Of a stretch of DNA of 36,811 nt, positions 22,307 to 28,557 are shown in pieces. Source of the stretch: an uncultured Lachnospiraceae bacterium. Its GTDB lineage: Bacteria > Bacillota > Clostridia > Lachnospirales > Lachnospiraceae. A program made the position numbers and the translations under genes. Positions within the stretch are counted from its first letter, which is position 1, and every line of letters begins with the position of its first letter. The stretch lies in contig CAJUNR010000041.1 of the NCBI GenBank assembly GCA_910587765.1, forward strand, positions 1 to 36,811, in the 5' to 3' direction. A model generated the notes under the pieces. It saw only the letters and a list, made by a program, of their open reading frames with translations. It was not told the origin of the DNA and searched no databases.

Positions 22307-22642
22307 ATGACCAAAGAAGAAATTGGACAGATTTTAAAAGAATTACGCCTCTCCTGTGGAAAAACACAAAAAGAGGTTGCAAAATTACTTGGACGAAAAC
22401 AACAAATTGTTGGGCATTGGGAAACGGGATACTCCCAACCAGACGCAAATACTTTATTCACATTATGTGATATATATGGAACTACTGTAGATGCCGCCTT
22501 TGGTTTCAAAAAATCCAATATGAACATTTCCAGAAAAGATATTGAACTTTTGCAAAAATATCATTATCTCGACGACCACGGCAGAGAAATGGTTGATTTC
22601 ACCTTGGAAAAGGAATGGGAACGGTCAACAGCGGATGCATAG
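22307..22642 (+). CDS. XRE-family regulator paired with a Uma2 nuclease
   Basis: A 111-residue protein. The N-terminal HTH_3 domain (about 3-60) has LKELRLSCGKTQKEVAKLLG and the recognition helix GRKQQIVGHWETGYSQPDAN. The C-terminal tail is helical and acidic (DIELLQKYHYLDDHGREMVD), resembling phage-type repressors. AAGGAGG lies 8 nt upstream. The gene is clearly more AT-rich than its neighbours (AAA, AAT and TTA codons common), suggesting horizontal acquisition. The Uma2 gene begins 34 nt after its stop and probably shares its transcript. It may be an autoregulator or antitoxin-like partner. Confidence 0.87.
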   Translation: MTKEEIGQILKELRLSCGKTQKEVAKLLGRKQQIVGHWETGYSQPDANTLFTLCDIYGTTVDAAFGFKKSNMNISRKDIELLQKYHYLDDHGREMVDFTLEKEWERSTADA

Positions 22643-22676
22643 AGCACAATACATACCAGATAGAAAGGAGTCACTT

Positions 22677-23219
22677 ATGCCATTACCCAAAAGCAATCAT
22701 TATACAATCGAAGATATCTACGCTCTTCCCGAAGGACAGCGTGCGGAACTGATTGACGGACAAATTTATGATATGGCGCCGCCGAACCGAATCCATCAGG
22801 ATATCTGTTTCGCGCTGTCCAGAAAGATCGCAGAGTATATCGAGTCAAAGAAAGGCACCTGCAAAGTATATCTTGCTCCATTCGCTGTCTTCCTGAATGA
22901 GGACAGCAAAAACTATGTAGAGCCCGATATCTCTGTCATCTGCGATAAAGACAAGCTGGACGACCGGGGATGCAACGGCGCCCCGGACTGGATCATAGAA
23001 GTGACTTCGCCTTCCGATCCGCAGCGGGACTATGGCATCAAGTTATTCAAATACCGCACCGCCGGTGTCCGGGAATACTGGATTGTCAATCCTCAGAAGC
23101 ATACCGTGACAGTCTATGATTTTGAAAAAGAGGAACGCTCAAACCAGTATAATTTCTGTGACGATGTGCCGGTCTGCATCTATGAAGATCTTATAATAAA
23201 CATGGATAAACTTCTGTAA
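22677..23219 (+). CDS. Uma2-family (DUF820) restriction-endonuclease-like protein
   Basis: A 180-residue protein with a PD-(D/E)xK-type fold. Family landmarks are YTIEDIYALPEGQRAELIDG at the N-terminus, the conserved YVEPDISV with Asp 84, DWIIEVTSPS with Glu 108, and KLFKYRTAGVREYWIVNP. AAAGGAG lies 6 nt before ATG 22677; a longer frame to 22542 lacks support. Uma2 proteins are abundant in cyanobacteria and scattered elsewhere, with few functions known. Pairing with an XRE gene suggests a defence or toxin-antitoxin-like unit; this is inference. Confidence 0.88.
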   Translation: MPLPKSNHYTIEDIYALPEGQRAELIDGQIYDMAPPNRIHQDICFALSRKIAEYIESKKGTCKVYLAPFAVFLNEDSKNYVEPDISVICDKDKLDDRGCNGAPDWIIEVTSPSDPQRDYGIKLFKYRTAGVREYWIVNPQKHTVTVYDFEKEERSNQYNFCDDVPVCIYEDLIINMDKLL

Positions 23220-23227
23220 AACACAGG

Positions 23228-23261
23228 AAAAACCGCCCCAGTGCTGCCAACACCGGAGCGG
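23228..23261 (-). terminator. Intrinsic terminator, minus strand
   Basis: On the minus strand CCGCTCCGGTG and CACTGGGGCGG pair (11 bp with two G-U or mismatched positions) around a 7-nt loop, followed by TTTTT. No annotated minus-strand gene lies upstream of it, which is what makes it notable. Uma2 on the plus strand ends 8 nt away. Confidence 0.65.
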
Positions 23262-23383
23262 CCAGGCATATATCCGAAGATGATACGCCACTCAACAAAA
23301 TATACTGTATCATCTTCTGGCAGCCAATGCAGGCGAACAGATGTTTTTTGCTGGCTGTTATTTTTATATTCATTTCCCACACG
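23228..23383 (-). ncRNA. Candidate small structured RNA between Uma2 and PadR genes
   Basis: A minus-strand promoter, TTGTCA (23412-23417) - 16 bp - TATGAC (23390-23395), faces a strong intrinsic terminator at 23228-23261 about 155 nt away. Between them GAAGATGATAC (23276-23286) and GTATCATCTTC (23307-23317) form a perfect 11-bp stem with a 20-nt loop, and CAGCCA/TGGCTG (23321-23326, 23352-23357) another. The two ORFs on this strand run through the terminator, so neither fits this transcript. A small RNA is the best reading; a gene remnant is the alternative. The remainder of the 359-nt gap holds the PadR promoter. Confidence 0.4.
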
Positions 23384-23491
23384 ACTGTCGTCATACCTTT
23401 CCCTGACTATGTGACAAATACGGCGTTGACCAACCGGCTAAAAAGTTAATGCCGGGAAATTTTTTCATTTCTTAATATTCTCTTAATATTG

Positions 23492-23521
23492 TTGACAGAA
23501 TTATATTATATATTATATAAT
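23492..23521 (+). promoter_or_regulatory. Strong promoter of the PadR operon
   Basis: A perfect TTGACA (23492-23497) and a perfect TATAAT (23516-23521) are separated by 18 bp, in an AT-rich TATA-repeat stretch. The alternating TATATAATATTATA sequence is palindromic and could be the PadR operator. Confidence 0.75.
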
Positions 23522-23578
23522 ATTATAAAATTACAAAGCAAATGAAATCAGAGAAACGGTCAACAGGAGAACGGAGAC

Positions 23579-23905
23579 ATGGTATTTAACACAGGTGCGG
23601 CGCTTCTGGACGCGATTGTACTGGCGGTTGTGTCCATGGAGGCGGAGGGGACCTATGGATACAAAATCACACAGGATGTCCGTCAGGTCATCGAGATCTC
23701 GGAATCCACTCTGTATCCGGTCCTGCGCAGGCTTCTCAAGGACGGATGTCTGGAAGTCTACGACATGGAATACGGCGGCCGGAACCGCAGATATTATAAG
23801 ATCACGGACGCGGGAACCGCTCAGTTGAATCTGTACGTCACGGAGTGGCAGAGCTACGCGGCCAAAATCACCAGAATTTTTACAGGGAGAGGGATCCATG
23901 AATAG
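23579..23905 (+). CDS. PadR-family transcriptional regulator
   Basis: A 108-residue winged-helix protein. The PadR signature is clear: LLDAIVLAVVSMEAEGTYGY, ESTLYPVLRRLLKDGCLEVY, GGRNRRYYKITDAG. It has a short C-terminal helix like small PadR/LtrA-type regulators. It heads a four-gene operon with DUF1700, DUF4097 and PspC genes, a set common in Clostridia and Bacilli and linked to envelope stress. It overlaps the next gene by 8 nt. It probably represses its own strong promoter. Confidence 0.94.
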   Translation: MVFNTGAALLDAIVLAVVSMEAEGTYGYKITQDVRQVIEISESTLYPVLRRLLKDGCLEVYDMEYGGRNRRYYKITDAGTAQLNLYVTEWQSYAAKITRIFTGRGIHE

Positions 23906-24578
23906 AAATCGATTTATGAAGGAGCTGGAACAGCTCCTGTGGGATCTGCCGGCAGGCGAACGGCAGGAAGCCATTCAGTATTACAGCGACTATTTTGACG
24001 ATGCGGGCCCGGAGAACGAAGCCCGGGTGATCAAAGAGCTCGGCAGCCCCGCACAGGTGGCCGAAACCATCCGGGAAGACATGTCCGAAAACGGAGAATA
24101 TACGGAACGGGGATACGAAGACGCGCGCTTTACGGACCGCCGGGAACTGTCCGCCGGCCGCTGCGAAGAGGCGGTCGAACCGCCCCGGCGGACGCAGGGA
24201 CGCAATCCGTGGAAGCTCCTGTCCATCCTCCTTTTATGCCTGCTGCTCCTTCCCGTCGTGGTTCCGCTGTCCGCGGCGCTGCTCATCATCGCGGTCGCCA
24301 TCCTGCTCGGCATCGCCGGGCTGATGCTTGGAGCGGTCGCGGCGGCGGTGGCGCTGCCCGTCGCGGGAATCATCCTTTTAGGCCTCGCCTTTTACAACCT
24401 GTTCTTCCTCCCCGGTGTGGGCGTCACACTGGCAGGCCTCGGCTGTCTGCTCCTGGCCGCCGGCATTCTGATCTTTTTGCTGGCCGTATGGATTCTGAAG
24501 GCGCTGGTTCCCGTCGGTATCAGAAGCATCGTATCCGTCGTCCGTTTTCCTCTTAGAAAGGCAGGTGTGGTAAAATGA
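23898..24578 (+). CDS. DUF1700 (HAAS-domain) membrane protein
   Basis: A 226-residue protein. The N-terminal HAAS/DUF1700 helical domain (about 1-62) has MKELEQLLWDLPAGERQEAI and DDAGPENEARVIKELGSP. A charged linker follows (about 65-105), then a hydrophobic C-terminal half with four or so TM segments rich in Leu, Val, Ala and Gly. The family is thought to sense or relay envelope conditions, often next to PadR regulators. It overlaps both neighbours in the operon. The molecular function is unknown. Confidence 0.88.
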   Translation: MNRNRFMKELEQLLWDLPAGERQEAIQYYSDYFDDAGPENEARVIKELGSPAQVAETIREDMSENGEYTERGYEDARFTDRRELSAGRCEEAVEPPRRTQGRNPWKLLSILLLCLLLLPVVVPLSAALLIIAVAILLGIAGLMLGAVAAAVALPVAGIILLGLAFYNLFFLPGVGVTLAGLGCLLLAAGILIFLLAVWILKALVPVGIRSIVSVVRFPLRKAGVVK

Positions 24579-25537
24579 AACCCATTGTTAAAATCTGTAT
24601 CTTCCTGAGCGGTATTCTGTTCCTGCTGGGGCTCCTGGGTATCACAGCCGGGATACTGATGGGCGTGACGCCCTCGCAGCTCGTCTATGCCGGACAGACG
24701 CCCGGCCGCTTTTCGCTCCGGACAGCGGAGGAAGGCCCTGATCGTCTCGAAGTCGGACCATCCTCCCTCGAAGATCTGCCCGGGCTGTCCGGAGACAATC
24801 CCGACGGGAGAGAAATCTATTATGAATTTCGGAACATCGACTGCCTGGATCTGGATCTGAACCTGTGCGATCTCCATGTCTTCCGCCATCCGGAAGATTA
24901 CATCGCGGTTGCGGCCGACCGCACACAGAGTTATTTCCAGTGCTCGCAGAAAGGCCGCACCCTGATCCTTGAGGACGACCGGCCGGCTTCCACGCAAAGC
25001 AACAGTATGGAACAGGCCCTGATTCTGGATCTGTACCTTCCCGATCAGGAATATCAGGAGTTCTGCCTGGAAGCCGGAGCCGGCAACGTCACCGTCGCCG
25101 ATCTGTGCGCGGATACGATTGAGATCGACACCGGAGCCGGCAGTATCAGCATCGGCGCTCTGTCCTGCCGCGAACTGGACGTAGATGCCGGAGTTGCAGA
25201 ATTTACGGCGGATTCGCTTCTGGCGTCCGCAAAAGCCGATATTGACATCGGCACCGGCTCAGCAGTCATCGGCGAATACAGCGGCCAGACACTGAATCTC
25301 GACTGCGCGCTCGGCCAGGCCGAGGTTACCGCCGCAGGCAGAGAAAGCGACTACGATTACCGGCTCGCGGCCGTCGGGAATATCTGCCTGAATCACCGGC
25401 AGCAGGACCATTACAACGACTATCACGGCAGCCATCATGAAGACGACTACTGCCTCGATATCCAGAACGGCACCGGCCGCTGCATCTCCATCCACTGCGG
25501 TCTCGGGAACGCCGAATTAAATTTTACGGAGGAATAA
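24575..25537 (+). CDS. DUF4097-family membrane-anchored beta-helix protein
   Basis: A 320-residue protein with one N-terminal TM anchor (about 7-30) and an extracytoplasmic region. Residues about 160-250 show the repeated strand-turn pattern of DUF4097 (GNVTVADLCADTIEIDTGAG, SISIGALSCRELDVDAG), predicted to form a right-handed beta-solenoid. An unusual His/Asp/Tyr-rich stretch (NHRQQDHYNDYHGSHHEDDY, about 270-290) interrupts the C-terminal part and could bind metal. Coupled to the DUF1700 gene (ATGA) and 2 nt before the PspC gene. The family works with DUF1700 and PspC proteins in an uncharacterised envelope system. Confidence 0.88.
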   Translation: MKPIVKICIFLSGILFLLGLLGITAGILMGVTPSQLVYAGQTPGRFSLRTAEEGPDRLEVGPSSLEDLPGLSGDNPDGREIYYEFRNIDCLDLDLNLCDLHVFRHPEDYIAVAADRTQSYFQCSQKGRTLILEDDRPASTQSNSMEQALILDLYLPDQEYQEFCLEAGAGNVTVADLCADTIEIDTGAGSISIGALSCRELDVDAGVAEFTADSLLASAKADIDIGTGSAVIGEYSGQTLNLDCALGQAEVTAAGRESDYDYRLAAVGNICLNHRQQDHYNDYHGSHHEDDYCLDIQNGTGRCISIHCGLGNAELNFTEE

Positions 25538-25539
25538 GC

Positions 25540-25734
25540 ATGTATAATAAAGAAAAAAGACTGGTCAAATCGGCATCAAACCGCATGATCTGCGGCGTCT
25601 GCGCAGGCATCGGCGAGTATTTTAATCTCGACCCCACGCTGATCCGCCTTCTGTGGGCGATCCTCACTTTCTGCGGAATCGGCAGCGGTCTCCTCGTCTA
25701 CATCATCGCGGCCGTCGTGATACCGGAAGAATAA
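25540..25734 (+). CDS. PspC-domain protein
   Basis: A 64-residue protein that is almost entirely a PspC domain: RLVKSASNRMICGVCAGIGE, YFNLDPTLIRLLWAILTF and one or two TM segments ending GLLVYIIAAVVIPEE. PspC proteins sense or counter membrane stress. It is the last gene of the PadR operon; GGAGGAATAAGC precedes its ATG. Confidence 0.94.
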   Translation: MYNKEKRLVKSASNRMICGVCAGIGEYFNLDPTLIRLLWAILTFCGIGSGLLVYIIAAVVIPEE

Positions 25735-25764
25735 AAAACTCTTTCCTTTTCTGTAAAGCCGCAT

Positions 25765-25770
25765 TATAAT
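25765..25770 (+). promoter_or_regulatory. -10 box of the PurF-like gene
   Basis: A perfect TATAAT lies 30 nt before the start codon. The -35 region (TTTCCT at 17 bp) is poor, suggesting activation or a weak promoter. No purine riboswitch is visible in the 65-nt gap. Confidence 0.4.
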
Positions 25771-25799
25771 AGAATCAGTTTAATTCAGGAGGATATTAT

Positions 25800-27209
25800 A
25801 TGGGCGGCTTTTTTGGAGTAGCGTCAAAGAACGACTGCATTTTTGATCTGTTTTTCGGAACGGACTATCATTCTCATCTTGGTACAAGGCGGGGCGGCAT
25901 GGCCGTATACGGCAAAAAAGGGTTTGACCGTGCCATCCACAATATAGAAAACGCACCTTTCCGCACCAAGTTTGACAAAGATATGCGGCAGATGAAGGGG
26001 CACCTGGGGATCGGATGCATCTCCGATTATGAACCCCAGCCCCTGATCATCCGCTCCCATCACGGCACTTATGCCATCACCACCGTAGGCAAGATCAACA
26101 ATACGGAGGAGATTACAGAACTCATCTATCAGAACGGCAACACTCATTTTCTGGAAATGAGCGGCGGGGATATCAATCCCACGGAACTGGTCGCGGCCGT
26201 TATCAATCAGAAAGAAAATTTAATCGACGGCATCCGCTATGCCCAGGAGCTGATCGACGGTTCCATGACGCTGATGCTTATGACGCCCAAAGGAATCTAT
26301 GCGGCCAGAGACCGCATGGGCCGCACTCCGGTCGTCCTCGGGAAAAAGGAAGACGCCTTCTGCATCACCTTTGAAAGCTATGCCTATCTGAATCTGGGGT
26401 ATGAGGATTACCGGGAACTGGGTCCCGGAGAGATCGTCGTCGTCACTCCGGAGGAGGTACGGACCCTCTCTGCTCCCGGAACGGATATGAAGATCTGCAC
26501 TTTCCTGTGGGTCTATTACGGATACCCCTCCAGTTCCTATGAGGGCGTGAACGTGGAACAGATGCGCTACAACTGCGGGGAAAAGATGGCGCAGCGGGAC
26601 AATGCGCGCCCCGACATCGTGGCCGGCATTCCGGACTCCGGCATCGCTCACGCCGTGGGCTACGCCAACGAATCCGGCATCCCCTTCTCGCGCCCGTTCG
26701 TCAAATATACGCCCACATGGCCGCGTTCGTTTATGCCGACGATCCAGAACAAGCGGAACCTGATCGCCCGTATGAAACTGCTGCCGATCCATCAGCTCAT
26801 CCGCGGCAAAAGCCTGCTGCTGATCGACGATTCCATCGTCCGCGGCACGCAGCTTCGGGAGACCACGGAATTTCTCTACCAGAGCGGAGCCAGGGAAGTT
26901 CACGTCCGGCCCGCCTGCCCGCCGCTCGTCTACGGATGCCGGTACCTGAATTTTTCCCGCTCCACCTCCGACATGGACCTGATCACAAGGAGAGTCATCT
27001 CCCGTCTGGAAGGCACGGAGGAGGCGTCCGACGAGGTGCTGCAGGAATACGCCGATCCCAATTCCGGGAAATACGCGGTTATGGTGGAGGAGATCCGCAA
27101 AGAACTGAATTTCACCTCTCTGCAGTACAACCGTCTGGACGATCTGCTGGATTCCGTCGGCATCGAACCGTGCAGACTCTGCACCTACTGCTGGAACGGC
27201 AAAGAATAA
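25800..27209 (+). CDS. Amidophosphoribosyltransferase-like protein lacking the catalytic Cys
   Basis: A 469-residue PurF homologue. The N-terminal class-II glutamine amidotransferase domain begins MGGFFGV where active PurF has a processed Cys-Gly (CGVFGI), so the nucleophile is replaced by Gly. The phosphoribosyltransferase domain keeps the PRPP loop LLLIDDSIVRGTQ (339-351). Cysteines 233, 380 and 458/461/464 resemble the Fe-S ligands of Bacillus-type PurF. The glutaminase half is therefore probably inactive, and the enzyme, if active, would use free ammonia or another acceptor. No other purine gene is nearby. Similar Cys-less paralogues occur in Clostridia. GAGG lies 7 nt before the ATG. Confidence 0.85.
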   Translation: MGGFFGVASKNDCIFDLFFGTDYHSHLGTRRGGMAVYGKKGFDRAIHNIENAPFRTKFDKDMRQMKGHLGIGCISDYEPQPLIIRSHHGTYAITTVGKINNTEEITELIYQNGNTHFLEMSGGDINPTELVAAVINQKENLIDGIRYAQELIDGSMTLMLMTPKGIYAARDRMGRTPVVLGKKEDAFCITFESYAYLNLGYEDYRELGPGEIVVVTPEEVRTLSAPGTDMKICTFLWVYYGYPSSSYEGVNVEQMRYNCGEKMAQRDNARPDIVAGIPDSGIAHAVGYANESGIPFSRPFVKYTPTWPRSFMPTIQNKRNLIARMKLLPIHQLIRGKSLLLIDDSIVRGTQLRETTEFLYQSGAREVHVRPACPPLVYGCRYLNFSRSTSDMDLITRRVISRLEGTEEASDEVLQEYADPNSGKYAVMVEEIRKELNFTSLQYNRLDDLLDSVGIEPCRLCTYCWNGKE

Positions 27210-27229
27210 CCGCCTTTCCCGGCTCTGCG

Positions 27230-28135
27230 TCAGTTCTTTTCCGACTGCAGGGCCCGATATTCTCCGGGGGTGCACCCCATCATCTTCCGAAAGGTCCGGC
27301 CGAAATAACTGGTATCGGAGAATCCGCAGGAATAGGCGATCTCCGTTACGGAACGGCCGGTCCTTTGAAGTTCATTGGCCGCTTTTCGGACGCGGTATTC
27401 CAGAAGATAGGTAAACGGCGTCGTATTCAGATTCTGTGAAAAGCAGCGCAGACATTCTCTCCCGCTGACGCTGGCCGCAGCGGCAATCATTTCGAGCGAA
27501 ATTTTCTCCGCATAATGTTCATGAATAAACAAAAGCATCTTTTTGATGCGTTCTTCCCGCTGGCTTCCGGTCAGCTTACCGGATTTTCGTACGGCCGCCG
27601 CTTCCTCAAAAAGCAGATACCAGGCGGCGGAAAGCTCATTTCTGACGGCAAACTCATACCCCGGCTCCTCCCTGTCGGCCGCCTCGTACGCGGAGCGGAT
27701 CCGCCGGAGAATCTCCCTCTGGCCGGGAGCGAACGGGCAAAAATGCATCATTTCCAGTTCCCGGCATTCCACAATCGGCAGCACATATTTCTGTTCATAG
27801 ACGCTCTTGTGCGCCCCGGCGATCAGTCCCGCGTCCAGGATCTGATTGAGCGTGATCACGGAAAGCCCGGGAGCCGGCTCCTGATAATGCAGCATATTGG
27901 AATTGATAAAAGCCCCCTCCCCCGCACAGATCGTACGGCATTCATTGTTCGTGGAGAGACGGACCGTTCCCTGCAGCACGTACATGAACTCAATATCCGG
28001 ATGCCAGTGCCAGGGAACAATGCCTCCCGGATACCGATTCATCTCCACATAGCACGCGAGGTGAGGGAATGCCTGCGCGGTTCTCGGAAGCTGTTCTTCC
28101 AGATTTTCATTCAGCACGAGGGAAGTTAGAATCAT
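27230..28135 (-). CDS. AraC-family regulator with cupin sensor domain
   Basis: A 301-residue transcription factor. The N-terminal cupin (about 25-130) has WHWHPDIEF with His 43 and 45, then VLQGTVRLS and GEGAFINSNMLHY, a fold that usually binds sugars. The C-terminal double HTH (about 195-297) has ISLEMIAAAASVSGRECLR and SVTEIAYSCGFSDTSYFGRTF. AAGGAG lies 8 nt before the ATG. It converges on the PurF-like gene with 20 nt between. It is divergent from a small gene of unknown function, with a paired AraC-type operator between them, and may also control the sugar ABC operon downstream of that gene. Confidence 0.93.
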   Translation of the reverse strand: MILTSLVLNENLEEQLPRTAQAFPHLACYVEMNRYPGGIVPWHWHPDIEFMYVLQGTVRLSTNNECRTICAGEGAFINSNMLHYQEPAPGLSVITLNQILDAGLIAGAHKSVYEQKYVLPIVECRELEMMHFCPFAPGQREILRRIRSAYEAADREEPGYEFAVRNELSAAWYLLFEEAAAVRKSGKLTGSQREERIKKMLLFIHEHYAEKISLEMIAAAASVSGRECLRCFSQNLNTTPFTYLLEYRVRKAANELQRTGRSVTEIAYSCGFSDTSYFGRTFRKMMGCTPGEYRALQSEKN

Positions 28136-28156
28136 ATCGCCATCTCCTTTTCATAA

Positions 28157-28187
28157 TTGTCCGGATCGTCCTATTATTTGTCCGGAT
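28157..28187. promoter_or_regulatory. Paired AraC operator, 21-bp period
   Basis: TTGTCCGGAT occurs exactly at 28157-28166 and 28178-28187, in the same orientation and 21 bp apart, two helical turns. This is the classic arrangement for an AraC dimer. It lies between the AraC gene and the 82-residue protein gene. The second box ends 5 bp before the predicted -35 region of the latter. Confidence 0.7.
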
Positions 28188-28215
28188 ATACGCTGTATTC
28201 TGTCTTTTCTTTCGA

Positions 28216-28221
28216 TATAAT
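28216..28221 (+). promoter_or_regulatory. -10 box of the 82-residue protein gene
   Basis: A perfect TATAAT with no good -35 at 17 bp (CTGTAT, 28193-28198), consistent with activation from the adjacent AraC boxes. The leader would be about 45 nt. Confidence 0.45.
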
Positions 28222-28269
28222 CATATCATCAAAAGAAAACAGACGCAAGTCGGGATAAGGAGGAACCCC

Positions 28270-28518
28270 ATGAAAGTTTACAACATTAATAATTCCAGAG
28301 AATTTTTCGAGAAACTTACCGCCTGCAAAGGAACGGTGGAACTGGTAAACGAAGAAGGCAAACGCCTGAGACTGGCAGACGGTCCGCTGACTCCGGACAC
28401 GCTGCTTATGACTTATTTCAAAGGTACCATCCGCGAGATGGAGCTGATCTTCCAGAACAGCGAAGACTGTGCCCGCATTCTCAGCTATCTGATGAACAAA
28501 CGGCATCTTGCCGCATAA
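28270..28518 (+). CDS. Small protein of 82 residues (unknown)
   Basis: A soluble protein beginning MKVYNINNSREFFEKLTACK. The order is short strand, helix, strand pair (GTVELVNEEGKRLRLADG), a loop, a strand (IREMELIFQ) and a C-terminal helix (SEDCARILSYLMN). The pattern is loosely like HPr-type small alpha/beta proteins, but no active-site motif is visible, so I make no functional call. AAGGAGG lies 6 nt before the ATG. It is divergent from the AraC regulator and probably its direct target. It converges on the ABC operon's last gene. Confidence 0.75.
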   Translation: MKVYNINNSREFFEKLTACKGTVELVNEEGKRLRLADGPLTPDTLLMTYFKGTIREMELIFQNSEDCARILSYLMNKRHLAA

Positions 28519-28557
28519 ACCGGGAGGGGCGCAAAGCGCGCCCCGGCGCCGGCGTTT
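28519..28557 (+). terminator. GC-rich terminator after the 82-residue protein gene
   Basis: GGGGCGC and GCGCCCC, extended by CCGG/CCGG, pair around a 5-nt loop, followed by CGTTTTATT. It overlaps the stop codon of the convergent adaptor gene. On the minus strand it lacks a T-run. Confidence 0.55.

Noticed and set aside
23180..23394. Two overlapping minus-strand ORFs of 66-67 codons
   Set aside because: Both lack a ribosome site and run through a strong terminator; they overlap each other and the Uma2 3' end. A structured RNA explains the region better.
25735..25799. Purine riboswitch ahead of the PurF-like gene
   Set aside because: The gap is only 65 nt and lacks the conserved three-way junction sequences.
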